Shown here one piece after another: positions 54,203 through 63,406 of a DNA stretch of 64,000 bases. The DNA comes from Paenibacillus dendritiformis. GTDB lineage: Bacteria > Bacillota > Bacilli > Paenibacillales > Paenibacillaceae. Positions within the stretch are counted from its first letter, which is position 1. Every line of letters starts with the position of its first letter. The translations under genes were made by a program, and so were the position numbers. Under the pieces are notes generated by a model. It made no database searches, had not been told where the DNA came from, and was given only the letters and a program-made list of their open reading frames with translations. The stretch covers positions 62,001-126,000 of the forward strand of contig NZ_LDIG01000076.1 of NCBI RefSeq assembly GCF_015845845.1, read 5' to 3'.

Positions 54203-54934
54203 ATGTATAGAAAAGATTATTTGCTGCGGCTGGTGCAGGAGATGACCGACCTGATCGGCAAAGCGATGAACCTGCGGCAGCGGAAAAAACGGACCGAGCT
54301 GCTGTTCGAATGGGACGAGCTGATGCGGGAGCGGTTCCGCATCAACGGCGAGCTGTCCGATCGGCTGACCGGAGAGGATCTGATTCACTTGTACCGGACC
54401 AACGGGCGGCTGCATGCCGACGAGCTTCAGGCCTTCGCGATCCTGCTCCATGAACGGGCGAAGCTGGAGCGGGAGAAGGAGCTGGCGGAACGCCATGAGA
54501 TGCCTGTCAGTGACGCTGCCCGATCGGGACCGGATGATGCCTTCATTGAGGATCTGTACGTGCGGCGTTCCTTCAAAAGCCTGCATCTGCTGCTCGAGGC
54601 GATGCTGCAGGGCAGCGACCGGCGGCTGCTTCCCGTCATGGAGGCGACGGAGGTGCTGATGCGGGATCTGAAGGGTTACCGAATGCCGGACGAGCTGCTT
54701 GCACGCCTGTGGTCCTGGCTTGAACGGGAAGGCCGCTACGCCGAAGCCGAGGATGCGTTGTTCCGCTGGGTGCGGCAGGCTGCGGGCCAACCGGAGGAAG
54801 CGGAGCTGCGCAAGCGGCAGGGCATACGCTTCTATGAACGCCTCGCGGGATGCACGGATGAAGCCCTGGAGCAGGGCGGCCTGCCCCGCGAAGAGCTGGC
54901 CGACGGCCGCGCCGATCTGGAAGCGATTCAATGA
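54203..54934 (+). CDS. DUF6483-like cytoplasmic protein
   Basis: CTAGGAGGTGGAG precedes ATG 54203. The 243-residue protein is entirely helical and charged, begins MYRKDYLLRLVQEMTDLIGKAM, and carries TPR-like pairs near its C-terminus (LWSWLEREGRYAEAEDALFRWV, IRFYERLAG). The N-terminal pattern matches a Bacillales family I know as DUF6483; the assignment is tentative. No partner genes adjoin. Confidence 0.75.
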   Translation: MYRKDYLLRLVQEMTDLIGKAMNLRQRKKRTELLFEWDELMRERFRINGELSDRLTGEDLIHLYRTNGRLHADELQAFAILLHERAKLEREKELAERHEMPVSDAARSGPDDAFIEDLYVRRSFKSLHLLLEAMLQGSDRRLLPVMEATEVLMRDLKGYRMPDELLARLWSWLEREGRYAEAEDALFRWVRQAAGQPEEAELRKRQGIRFYERLAGCTDEALEQGGLPREELADGRADLEAIQ

Positions 54935-55024
54935 ACCCCCCCCCTTGCCCGGGCTGCGGGTTTTCCCGTGGGCGGACTATTCAAGCCGTCTCCATATAAC
55001 CTCATACAAGACAGGAATAGAACG

Positions 55025-55056
55025 AGAACCTTGCCGGCCCGCAGGGTTCTTTTTTC
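55025..55056 (+). terminator. Terminator of the DUF6483-like gene
   Basis: AGAACC / GGGTTCT arms around a 13-nt loop, then TTTTTT. The rest of the 362-bp gap to the PilZ gene holds the hairpin at 55205-55251 and no ORF. Confidence 0.7.
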
Positions 55057-55204
55057 GATCTCCGCACACGATGGTCTGGTTCTGACTCCTAGTTCCTAGG
55101 TCCTTCGGAATAAGAAGCTATTCACATTTATGGCCGATCTGTCGATAAAGTATAGTAGGTAATTCGGACTATGCACATTTTTGAATCTCTGGATACAGGA
55201 ATTG

Positions 55205-55251
55205 CCGGATGCCGGCGAGGCTGCCAACGGGGCCGCCCCGCCGGCATCCGG
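55205..55251 (+). promoter_or_regulatory. Stable hairpin in the PilZ-gene leader
   Basis: Perfect 13-bp stem CCGGATGCCGGCG / CGCCGGCATCCGG with a 21-nt loop, 45 bases before the start codon and with no T-run. It could be a leader structure; no known riboswitch consensus (including c-di-GMP types) was recognised. Confidence 0.4.
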
Positions 55252-55296
55252 ACCGATATAACACCCTGGCACGAGAGACATGAGGAGGTTTTTTAC

Positions 55297-55962
55297 ATGG
55301 GGAATCAGGCATACACGATGGACAGCCCGGGTTTATTATCGGGAGCTTTGTTGAACTGCCGGACTGTGATCGAAGGCAGTGGCTGCGTGGCAACGGGTAT
55401 GTTATCTTATATGGAAGGCGATTTGATCGATATTGAATTGCCGCAATTCGAACACTTCGAATTAGGGGAGCAAGTCAAAGTTACGATCTATTCCGGAATG
55501 GGCATCGTCAACTTTTTCACCAAAATTATCGCCCGGAACGAAGGCTCCCTGCTGCTCATCCATCCGCCTCAGCAGCAGCAGCGATTTTCGGACAAGCGCG
55601 AGTCGCCGCGGGTCATCATCCGCAAGCATGGCTTCATCCATTCCGAAGCCTCGCCTCAGGAGAACCGGAGCGCCGCTCAGAGCGGAACCCCGATCCACCT
55701 GGTCGATATCAGCCTGACCGGCGTAGGCTTCACGATGACCGAGGGCGAGCCGCTGCGCGAAGGCATGCGGGTCGAAGCGGAGCTTCATTTGGGCTTCACC
55801 TTGCCCTGCCGCCTCGAGATTGTGCACCGCTCCCGCCATCCCGAAGGGATGATGTATGGAGCCAGCCTGGAAGGCCTCGACGAAGCTGCCCTCCGCTCCC
55901 TGCGCGCCTTTATCCTGCGCGAACAGATCACGGCTTACGTGGATAAGAAGCAGAATATATAG
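55297..55962 (+). CDS. PilZ-domain c-di-GMP receptor, YcgR-like
   Basis: GAGGAGG precedes ATG 55297. The 221-residue protein has an N-terminal YcgR-like beta domain (about 20-105) and a C-terminal PilZ domain with the c-di-GMP motifs KRESPR (RxxxR) and DISLTGVGF (D/NxSxxG). An in-frame extension upstream runs through the leader hairpin and is not used. It would couple c-di-GMP to motility or surface polymer export. The next gene, a secreted protein, begins 46 bases later. Confidence 0.9.
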   Translation: MGNQAYTMDSPGLLSGALLNCRTVIEGSGCVATGMLSYMEGDLIDIELPQFEHFELGEQVKVTIYSGMGIVNFFTKIIARNEGSLLLIHPPQQQQRFSDKRESPRVIIRKHGFIHSEASPQENRSAAQSGTPIHLVDISLTGVGFTMTEGEPLREGMRVEAELHLGFTLPCRLEIVHRSRHPEGMMYGASLEGLDEAALRSLRAFILREQITAYVDKKQNI

Positions 55963-56008
55963 ATAACATGTCGGCAACTATATCCTTTTCGAAGAGAGGA
56001 GAAGCAAT

Positions 56009-57406
56009 TTGAAAATATCATCCTTACGGTATTTCTTATCTTGCTGCGGACTAGCTGTATTCGGCGTCATGTTATTTCTTCTTCCCGGAACTGCAGAAGC
56101 CGGAACGGTATTCCCGTCGAAACAGATCGATTCCTACGATGTGGAGTTGAAGGCGGATCCGACCTATGTTCCGGCTCCGCTGAGCGTCACGGAAGCAACC
56201 TACACCCAGACCGTCAACCTCGACCCGTCAGTGGCGGAAGTCTCGGTCGATCCGGTTCTGGGCCAATATGCGATTACAGGCAAAACCTACGGCACGACCA
56301 CCGTCGAATACAAATGGACCACCGCCCAAAATGCCGAGCTCGTACATAAGTTCACGGTTACGGTCGATTCTGGCGGGATAGCGCCGCGTGTTCGAATTAA
56401 TCAAGAAGAGGACAGTTATTTCAAACTAATTAACAGCAGCTTATATCAAACGAAGACAATAGATCTGAGTAGTTTATTTTCAGGTAATATAAAATGGGAA
56501 GCCGGGTCTTTTGAACTTCATGACAGTAACGGAGTTTTTGGTCTTGGCTCGGACTTTTCAAGCCCAAGTAGAAGCTATTTTACTTTAATTTATACAGGTA
56601 ATACAGGCGATACCAGAATTACGATCAAGGCAACCGATTTAAACGGCTACACCGCTTCCTACTTCTTCGACGTCTCAACCAACTGGGATCCCGTCTTTCA
56701 GCCGCAGCCGGATATGACCCTGATTCAAGGGGAAGAATACACCTTCAATCTGAACGAGATGAAGGTCTTTACGGATGCAGATGATGACAAACTGATCTAC
56801 ACCATTGATCCGGTAAAAGGAGTGACGGCATCGGTTAATGAGGATATGTTGACCATTACGTCCAATACCGAGCAGGAGTTCGCGTTGACGATCCGGGCCG
56901 ATGACGGCCGGAACGGGAAGGCTGCCGGCGTCCTCAAGTTCAAGGCTTGGCGCTCCGAGGAGGTTGGCATTGCCGGAACCTACCCGGAGACGCGCAACAC
57001 GATCCGCTTTACCCAGATCCCTCAAGGGAAATACGTGCTCGCTCCGCTCAAGACCACGACGCCTGGCGGGACAGAACTGCAGGGCTTGGTTGATGAGGGG
57101 AAAGCGCGGGCTGCGGATTCAGACGGAGAGCTTGAATTTGCGATCGATGAGATCAACGAGCAGAGCCAAAGCGTTCCAGCCTTGCAGGCAGGCACTTACG
57201 GACTTTATTTAGTTGACCCTTCCACTGTTGCTCTGGACAGAGTCGTGCATCTTATCGGCATCGATGTCGTGCGGAGCCAGTTGGAGCAAATCGACCGTGA
57301 CCATGAAAATAACGGGCTGGATATTATGGATGCGCATCGATGGTTAATGAAGTACAATAACACTTATTTCAATGCGAAAGTTGTTCTGTCGCTGCTTCCA
57401 TCTTAA
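56009..57406 (+). CDS. Large secreted protein with Ig/cadherin-like domains, compositional mosaic
   Basis: TTG 56009 follows GAGAGGAGAAG. The 465-residue protein has a signal peptide (FGVMLFLLPGTAEA) and beta-rich modules, including cadherin-like ones (IKATDLNGYTASYFFDVS; FTDADDDKLIYTIDPVKGV). Near the end DHENNGLDIMDAHRWLMKYN resembles a dockerin-like or EF-hand segment. The coding sequence changes abruptly: line blocks at 56401-56520 and 56581-56640 are about 32-35% GC against 60% at 56221-56280. That suggests replacement of a central domain by foreign DNA. Adhesive or surface-layer function is inferred. Confidence 0.75.
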   Translation: MKISSLRYFLSCCGLAVFGVMLFLLPGTAEAGTVFPSKQIDSYDVELKADPTYVPAPLSVTEATYTQTVNLDPSVAEVSVDPVLGQYAITGKTYGTTTVEYKWTTAQNAELVHKFTVTVDSGGIAPRVRINQEEDSYFKLINSSLYQTKTIDLSSLFSGNIKWEAGSFELHDSNGVFGLGSDFSSPSRSYFTLIYTGNTGDTRITIKATDLNGYTASYFFDVSTNWDPVFQPQPDMTLIQGEEYTFNLNEMKVFTDADDDKLIYTIDPVKGVTASVNEDMLTITSNTEQEFALTIRADDGRNGKAAGVLKFKAWRSEEVGIAGTYPETRNTIRFTQIPQGKYVLAPLKTTTPGGTELQGLVDEGKARAADSDGELEFAIDEINEQSQSVPALQAGTYGLYLVDPSTVALDRVVHLIGIDVVRSQLEQIDRDHENNGLDIMDAHRWLMKYNNTYFNAKVVLSLLPS

Positions 57407-57433
57407 CATCGGAAAAGCGCGTCAGATTCATAC

Positions 57434-57458
57434 AGGCTAACCTTAGGGTTGGCCTTTT
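57434..57458 (+). terminator. Terminator of the secreted-protein gene
   Basis: GGCTAACC / GGTTGGCC stem (one G-U), TTAG loop, then TTTT. Confidence 0.75.
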
Positions 57459-57512
57459 GCTATTATGTAAATAATAATAAAGATAGATAGAGTGATAGGT
57501 GGAGAAGAACGC

Positions 57513-59477
57513 ATGAATGATAAGAGCGAACGAAACGGAGGATGGACCGCGGCGGCTGCCGGTGCCGCCGCAGGCATACTGCTGCTCGCGCTGTGGCTGA
57601 ACGGCCTGTTCTACAACGGAGATACGGTTGCCCTCTCCGTTCTGATGTGTGCGGCGGCTGTCGCGCTTCTTCTGATGAAGCGTCCCGTTCTATCCGCAGC
57701 CATCCTGCTGCCGCTCGTTCTCCTGATCGCTTATGGCATTGTCCGCTTCCTCGACCCGGCGAGCGTCCACGGCACCCACATGCAGATAATCCGCTATGCG
57801 ATGTACACCGGGTGGACGGTGGCGATATCCGCGTTTTTTTGCGGGCGCAGCTCTGACTCGGCGTGGAAAAAAGGACTGCACGCGCTCCTCGTCGTTGGCG
57901 TCATCAACAGCCTGAGCGCGCTCCTGATGCTGGGCGAATGGCTTCCTTACGAAGCCGGTGTCATGATCAGCGAGAACGCCGAAATTTCCGCTTGGGGATT
58001 CCGCTTGGGCGGCTTCCTGCAATATCCGAACACCCTCGGAGCGGTAACGGGCGCTTTTCTGCTCCTTCAGCTTTATCATGTCCAGGCTGCCTCCGGCTTC
58101 CGGGCGCGTATGGCGGCGCTGCTTCCTGTTCTTCCCCACATGGCCGTCCTGATGCTGACGGAGTCCCGGGGTTCGTGGCTGGTTGTCGCGTTAGTATGGG
58201 TTGCCTGGGTGTTATTTTTGCATAAAAAACGGCGTGCTTATATCTTGTTAACCGCCCGCTCGGCAGCCTGGGGATTCGCCGGGACCGCGAGCGCCGCTTC
58301 CTTGTGGGCCGATCATCGCGCTATGATTCCGTTGGCCGTGGCTGCGGCTTGGGCCGGATCATTGGGGGGAGAAGCGCTGCTTCACCGTCTCCGGCATTCC
58401 CGGCGGCTCGGACTCGTATGCTCGTTTTTGATTGCGGCGGCACCTGCATTCCTCGGTCTGCTGCTGATGCCTCAGGGGGCATCCGAGCGGATAACGGATC
58501 ATTATGCGACCGCAGGCGCGCGGACGCAGTTCTACCGCGATGCGCTGACATTGTGGCGGGAGCATCCGTGGTTCGGCGCCGGCGGCGAGGCCTGGAGGCA
58601 GCAGTTCGCGCGCATCCAGAGCGAGCCCTATGTAGGCAAGGAAGTCCACAGCAGCTTCTTCGATTTGCTCCTCGACGTCGGCGTCATCGGAACGGCGCCC
58701 GCGCTCATGCTGGCCGCGGCGGCGCTCTACGCCGCTTGGCGCCGACACCAGGGGCTGGCCATGGCCGCGTCCGTGCTCCTGCTGCACAGCGCTGTCGACT
58801 TCGACATGGCCTTCGGCTTCTTCGCGCTGCTGCTCCTGGCCATGCTGGCGCTTGCGGCAGGCGCAGGCAAGCCGGGCCATGTAAGGCCGCTCCTGCGCAT
58901 CGGTCGCACGGCGTCGCTTCTGCTGGCGCTGCCGCTGGGCGCCGCTGGCTTGCTGGCGGCTGTGCACGCCGCAGCCCAGCCGCTTGCGGACGCCGACGGC
59001 ATGCTGGCGCTGAAGCTGACGCCAGCTGACACCGGGCTTCGCATCGCGGTGTCGCGGACCTTGCCGCCGGAAGAGGCCGTCGCCCTGCTCGCGGAAGGCC
59101 GCCGCTATGAACGGAGCGGCTTTGCGCTCTACCGCGAGCTTGCCTTGGCGACCAGCGGCCTCGGCTGGGCGGCGGAGGAGGCCGGCTATTGGCGGGAGGC
59201 CATCGCCTGCGCCCCGTTCGACCGCGACCTGCGAACGGAAGCGATAGAGCGGCTGGCCGACCAGGCCCGCCACGCCGCGATTGCCGGCGACCGCGACAAG
59301 GCCGAAATATTGGCGGCGGCTGCCGAAGACTTGTACCATCGGTATGAAGCTGAGGTACAGCGCGTCGCATCGATGCCGAATGCCGCCAATGACAAGCATT
59401 TTGCGATGACCGAGGAGGCCAAGCGCGCGTACATGGCCATCGTGCCGCTGCTCGGCTTCAACAGCGACCGGAGATAA
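57513..59477 (+). CDS. O-antigen ligase/Wzy-like membrane protein with helical C-terminal domain
   Basis: ATG 57513 follows GGTGGAGAAG. The roughly 654-residue protein has about 11-12 membrane helices. The Wzy_C/O-antigen-ligase signature lies in its central loop (residues about 340-385: TQFYRDALTLWREHPWFGAGGEAW, KEVHSSFFDLLLDVG). After the last helix is a soluble region of about 165 residues with TPR-like helices (PPEEAVALLAEGRRYERSG). It probably polymerises or ligates a surface glycan, or glycosylates a protein. No glycan gene cluster adjoins. Confidence 0.85.
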   Translation: MNDKSERNGGWTAAAAGAAAGILLLALWLNGLFYNGDTVALSVLMCAAAVALLLMKRPVLSAAILLPLVLLIAYGIVRFLDPASVHGTHMQIIRYAMYTGWTVAISAFFCGRSSDSAWKKGLHALLVVGVINSLSALLMLGEWLPYEAGVMISENAEISAWGFRLGGFLQYPNTLGAVTGAFLLLQLYHVQAASGFRARMAALLPVLPHMAVLMLTESRGSWLVVALVWVAWVLFLHKKRRAYILLTARSAAWGFAGTASAASLWADHRAMIPLAVAAAWAGSLGGEALLHRLRHSRRLGLVCSFLIAAAPAFLGLLLMPQGASERITDHYATAGARTQFYRDALTLWREHPWFGAGGEAWRQQFARIQSEPYVGKEVHSSFFDLLLDVGVIGTAPALMLAAAALYAAWRRHQGLAMAASVLLLHSAVDFDMAFGFFALLLLAMLALAAGAGKPGHVRPLLRIGRTASLLLALPLGAAGLLAAVHAAAQPLADADGMLALKLTPADTGLRIAVSRTLPPEEAVALLAEGRRYERSGFALYRELALATSGLGWAAEEAGYWREAIACAPFDRDLRTEAIERLADQARHAAIAGDRDKAEILAAAAEDLYHRYEAEVQRVASMPNAANDKHFAMTEEAKRAYMAIVPLLGFNSDRR

Positions 59478-59738
59478 TCCCGCCTGCCAGCGCAGGAGGG
59501 GATTATTGGCCGATCGTTTTTTTGGCATGGGACGAAAGATGTCCGGTAAAGCCCTTTGATCCGCTCTCCCGTGTACTCGGAACATGAAAATACGCTTTCC
59601 TGATTTCTTAATATATCCTTATTGATATATACGTTTTCTTAACTATTTTTAATAGAATGTTTTGTTGGTTTTTTCCAATCTATTCGTTAGAGTTATAGGG
59701 GTGAGCATATATCACAGAAATGACATGGGAGGATTATC

Positions 59739-60758
59739 ATGAACTTGAAAAAAGCTATCGCCGCAACTTTGATCGCATCCGGCATGCTGGCCGCATTGAC
59801 AGGCCCGATTCCTGCAGGCGCGGAGGCAGCGCAGGAGACACAGCAAGAGCAGCAATCGGACAGTAAGCAGGTTCCGATCGACAAGAAGCTGCTTCCCAAG
59901 CTGCAAAAAGCGGTAAAACAATTCGCGGGAAAAGAGATAAAGCTGCAGGATGTTGGCGAGTTTGATAATGAAGCAAGAACGGTGGTAGAAGTCAAATCTG
60001 AAGACGGAAACTATCGAGCTTACTTCGAACATAAATCAGGAAGAATATGGAGTGTAAGCGGAAATACGACAATCGATAAAATCGGCAAAAAGGATAAAGA
60101 TGAAATCCTGAAAACATTGAAAGGGATGTATTCAAAGAAGACATACGCATTTGACAAAGAAGTGGTCATGTTCGCGGGCTATGATGATAAAAAAGAAAAG
60201 CTTACAGAGCATATCACATATCAGTTGAGAGGGAAAGACTTTACTGTAAGTCTGGGTAGCGATTCTGGGTGGCTGCAAAAAGAGCGTATCGATATCAATA
60301 TCAAATTTGACAAGAAGGAACTTGATTCGAAATTATTGAAAACGGCGGCTGAAGCGGTGAAGACGGCTTTAGATCATGAATTCGACGTGACGGAGGCAAC
60401 TCTCGTATATACCGGGGATAGAGGGAATTCATGGGTCCTTGAGGACGACAACGCTATGGTTTATGTAGAAGCAAAGACCGGAAAGGCAACCAACTTTTAT
60501 CATCATGCCCGCAAACAAGTCACGACAAATAAAGTGATTACGGAAAAAGAGGCCAAAGAAAAGGTCGCTCCGATTGCCAAGAAATTATTCAATATCGACA
60601 TTTCCAAATCTGAAGTGAAATGGGACAGTTTATTTAAAGATTACTGCTTCTTCATCCAAAATAAAGGCACCGTGGTGAGAGCGGCATTGGATGCCGATAA
60701 AAACGTGGTGTATCTTAAATCCGGGGACAATGCGGCTCATGGGGGAGACGGCGTTTGA
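59739..60758 (+). CDS. Secreted PepSY-like protein, AT-rich body
   Basis: GGGAGG lies ahead of ATG 59739. The 339-residue product has a Sec signal peptide (KKAIAATLIASGMLAALTGPIPAGAEA), an acidic Gln/Ser linker and a Lys-rich mature part. Two PepSY-like beta-alpha repeats are visible (about 95-130, EVKSEDGNYRAYFEHKSGRIWSVSGN; about 245-300, WVLEDDNAMVYVEAKTGKATNFYHHA). GC is about 63% across the signal-peptide codons but about 32% at 60061-60120. The mature domain therefore looks acquired behind a native secretion signal. Function unknown; protease-inhibitor or surface roles are possible. Confidence 0.75.
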   Translation: MNLKKAIAATLIASGMLAALTGPIPAGAEAAQETQQEQQSDSKQVPIDKKLLPKLQKAVKQFAGKEIKLQDVGEFDNEARTVVEVKSEDGNYRAYFEHKSGRIWSVSGNTTIDKIGKKDKDEILKTLKGMYSKKTYAFDKEVVMFAGYDDKKEKLTEHITYQLRGKDFTVSLGSDSGWLQKERIDINIKFDKKELDSKLLKTAAEAVKTALDHEFDVTEATLVYTGDRGNSWVLEDDNAMVYVEAKTGKATNFYHHARKQVTTNKVITEKEAKEKVAPIAKKLFNIDISKSEVKWDSLFKDYCFFIQNKGTVVRAALDADKNVVYLKSGDNAAHGGDGV

Positions 60759-60822
60759 TATCTATTCATGCATGGAAGTGACCCTTGAAAGACAATTGGC
60801 GGCTTCCCGATAAATACCCACC

Positions 60823-60853
60823 AAAAAACCGGGGGCGGCGCCTCCGGTTTTTT
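60823..60853. terminator. Bidirectional terminator between convergent genes
   Basis: AAAAAACCGG / CCGGTTTTTT arms with an inner GC stem. It has T-runs on both strands, so it can serve both genes. Confidence 0.85.
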
Positions 60854-60857
60854 CGTG

Positions 60858-61811
60858 TCAGTATTGGCGGTCGTAATCGACGAGATTGCGGGCGGGGGAG
60901 CCCGTGTCGAGGTAGGCCGCCAGATTCTCGAGGAATAACGCCGTGACTTTTTCCTTCAGACGGTCGGTATTCCCCCCGGTATGGGGCGTGATGATCACGT
61001 TATCCATCGCCCAGAGGGGATGATCTTCCGGAAGCGGTTCGGTCTCGAACACATCGAGGCCCGCGCCGGCCAGATGGCCCTTCGTCAGGGCCTGGACGAG
61101 CGCGTCGGTGCGAACCGACGCGCCGCGGCCGACGTTCACGAAGAAGGCGCCCCGCTTCATGGCGGCGAAGCGGGCTTCGTCGAACAAGCCTTCCGTCTCC
61201 GCTGTCTTCGGGAGTACGTTGACAATGATGTCGCTGGCGGCTAGCGCTTCGTCGAGACTATCCAGCGTATGGACGGCATCGACATGGTCCGCCGGGCGAG
61301 CAGTTCGGCGCACGCCGATGACGCGCATGCCGAAGGCTTGGGCCAGGCGGGCGATCTCGGCGCCGATGCTGCCGAATCCGATAACGGCCATCGTGCGGCC
61401 GTTCAGCTCGGTGAAGCGGCCTGCCTTATCCCAATGGCGGTGCGTCTGATTGCGAATCGCGCGCGGGAGCTCGCGCGTGAAGGCGAGCAGCATGGCGAAC
61501 ACCGTCTCGGCCATCGGGACGGGATGGACTCCGCTCGCGGTGGTCAGCATAACCTCCCGCTGCTTCAGCTTCTCGAACGGCATATAATCGGCTCCGGATG
61601 ACCATAATTGGATCCAACGAAGCTTGCTTCCGGGCGCCAATCCTGTCTCCTGGGCGGCATCGCACCAGCCGAGGATCACTTCGGCATCGCGGAATTCGGC
61701 CGGATCCAGATCCTTCGGACGCCCGAAGACGATATGCCAATCCGGCGCGGCGTCCCGGATGCCGGCTTCCTGCTCAGGCGTCACTCCGTGCAGACATATC
61801 ATTTTGCGCAC
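60858..61811 (-). CDS. D-2-hydroxyacid dehydrogenase
   Basis: GTG 61811 has AAAGGAGG seven bases upstream. The 317-residue protein has the NAD(P)-binding signature GFGSIGAEIARLAQAFG, the catalytic Arg region VNVGRGASVRTDAL, Glu in DVFETEPLP and His in ITPHTGGNTD. It reduces 2-keto acids such as glyoxylate, hydroxypyruvate or phenylpyruvate to D-hydroxy acids; the substrate is unpredictable. The neighbouring LLM flavin gene is divergent. Confidence 0.92.
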   Translation of the reverse strand: MRKMICLHGVTPEQEAGIRDAAPDWHIVFGRPKDLDPAEFRDAEVILGWCDAAQETGLAPGSKLRWIQLWSSGADYMPFEKLKQREVMLTTASGVHPVPMAETVFAMLLAFTRELPRAIRNQTHRHWDKAGRFTELNGRTMAVIGFGSIGAEIARLAQAFGMRVIGVRRTARPADHVDAVHTLDSLDEALAASDIIVNVLPKTAETEGLFDEARFAAMKRGAFFVNVGRGASVRTDALVQALTKGHLAGAGLDVFETEPLPEDHPLWAMDNVIITPHTGGNTDRLKEKVTALFLENLAAYLDTGSPARNLVDYDRQY

Positions 61812-61971
61812 AGCTTGTCCTCCTTTATCGCATGTCTTTTCTACAAAAGATTCCCCGCTTCGAGGCAGATTTCCTCTTTTACCCGAAATAAGCTACTATA
61901 TAACTTATAACGGCTATGGAAATCATAGCAAATGCATAGTTCTACTCCATACGAGCAAGGAGGCCCGCGAC

Positions 61972-62967
61972 ATGAACATCGGAATTCTTGATCAGTCCCC
62001 TATCCTGCCAGGGGAGAATGCGACCGACGCATTCCGGCATACGCTGGAGCTGGCCGCGCATGCTGATCGGCTCGGCTTCAGCCGGTATTGGGTATCGGAG
62101 CACCACGATGCGGCCGGGCTAGCCGGTTCCTCGCCGGAAGTGCTCATCGCCTCGATTGCGGCCCGGACGAAGCGGATTCGGGTCGGCTCCGGCGGCGTGC
62201 TGCTTCCGCATTACAGTCCGTACAAGGTGGCGGAAAATTTCCACGTGCTGGCATCGCTCTATCCCGGGCGGATTGATCTCGGCATCGGGCGCGCTCCGGG
62301 GGGAATGCCGCTCGCGACGCGGGCCCTCCGCTATGGACGGCCTGCCGATTATGAGACCACCTTCGACAGGGCGCTTTCGGATCTGGGCGGCTTTCTGAAG
62401 CATGACCTTCCTGCAGAGCATCCGCTCCACGGTCTGAAGGCGACGCCGATCCCCGAGCAGCCGCCGGAAGTATGGCTGCTCGGCTCGAGCGGTTACAGCG
62501 GAAGGAAGGCGGCGGAGACGGGGGCTTCATTCTCGTTCGCCCACTTCATTAACGGGGAAGGCGGAGAAGAGGTCGTCCGCGCTTATTATGATGCGTTCCG
62601 TCCCGGGCCGCTTGGCGACAAGCCGCGAGCGAACGCCTGCATCATCGTCATCTGCGCCGATACGGACGAGGAGGCGGAGAGGCTGGCATCCTCCGTCGAT
62701 TTGCGGCTCCTGCTGCTCGACCGGGGGGATTCGAGGGCGGCGTTCGTTTCTCCGGAGGAAGCGGCAGACTTTCCCTACACGGAGTGGGATCGCGAGCGCA
62801 TCCGGTACAATCGCGGCCGGATGATTGTCGGCGGACCGCATAAGGTGAAGCGGGACTTGGAGGCATTTGCGAAGCGGTACGGCATTGACGAGGTGATCGC
62901 GATGACGGTGACGTATGACTTCGCGGCGCGGCTCCGATCGTACGAACTGATCGGGGAGATGTTCTGA
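61972..62967 (+). CDS. LLM-class flavin-dependent oxidoreductase
   Basis: AAGGAGG precedes ATG 61972. The 331-residue TIM-barrel protein has the luciferase-like blocks LELAAHADRLGFSRYWVSEHH, RIRVGSGGVLLPHYSPYKVAENF and GRIDLGIGRAPGG, and the C-terminal VGGPHKVKRDLEAFAKRYGIDEV. It is close in pattern to the alkanal-monooxygenase-like single-component YhbW/YwcH group. It binds FMN or F420-type flavin; the natural substrate is unknown. A longer upstream frame lacks a start signal. Confidence 0.93.
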   Translation: MNIGILDQSPILPGENATDAFRHTLELAAHADRLGFSRYWVSEHHDAAGLAGSSPEVLIASIAARTKRIRVGSGGVLLPHYSPYKVAENFHVLASLYPGRIDLGIGRAPGGMPLATRALRYGRPADYETTFDRALSDLGGFLKHDLPAEHPLHGLKATPIPEQPPEVWLLGSSGYSGRKAAETGASFSFAHFINGEGGEEVVRAYYDAFRPGPLGDKPRANACIIVICADTDEEAERLASSVDLRLLLLDRGDSRAAFVSPEEAADFPYTEWDRERIRYNRGRMIVGGPHKVKRDLEAFAKRYGIDEVIAMTVTYDFAARLRSYELIGEMF

Positions 62968-63019
62968 CGCGCATAGGGAACAAGCCGGTTCGCATCGGGC
63001 GGCCGGCTGTTCGAGCTGC

Positions 63020-63331
63020 CTATCCGCCGAAGGCTTGGCGGAAGCAGGCGGAGAGCTTATTCGGATCGACCTCCCATAGGGCGGCGAGTTCCTCGCATAC
63101 GGCTTCGTCCCACCAGTCTGACAGCTTCTTGCGGTTGGCGTGATTCTCGTGAATCCATATCAGATTGCCGATCACTTTGCGGTAATAGAGCTCTTCGCCT
63201 TCCTTCCGTTTGTCTTCGGGAATCCAGACATTCATGCGCTTGATCGTGCGGTACAGCTCATTGCTGCAAGCCCGGCGGATGCCCCGGGCGGTAGGCAGGG
63301 CAGCGGTGTGGCGCTGTCTCGGTGTCTTCAT
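63020..63331 (-). CDS. Small hypothetical protein (103 aa)
   Basis: ATG 63331 has AAAGGGG upstream. The protein is basic at the N-terminus (KTPRQRHTAALPTARGIRRAC) and helical afterwards, with Trp-rich stretches (VIGNLIWIHENHANRKKLSDWWDEAVCEELAALWEVDP). I do not recognise a family. The distinctive Trp/His-rich body looks like a real coding sequence rather than a chance frame. Confidence 0.65.
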   Translation of the reverse strand: MKTPRQRHTAALPTARGIRRACSNELYRTIKRMNVWIPEDKRKEGEELYYRKVIGNLIWIHENHANRKKLSDWWDEAVCEELAALWEVDPNKLSACFRQAFGG

Positions 63332-63406
63332 GGCCGTTGGCCCCTTTCCAGCAGGTTTGTGTTATACCATATGCAGGTTGGGGGCCCGCTGCCAGAGCGA
63401 CCTCGG

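Noticed and set aside
55205-55251. c-di-GMP riboswitch before the PilZ gene
   Set aside because: Only a simple GC-rich hairpin is visible; none of the GEMM consensus blocks was found.
55171-55296. 42-codon N-terminal extension of the PilZ protein
   Set aside because: It passes through a perfect hairpin and has no ribosome site, whereas GAGGAGG is placed correctly before ATG 55297.
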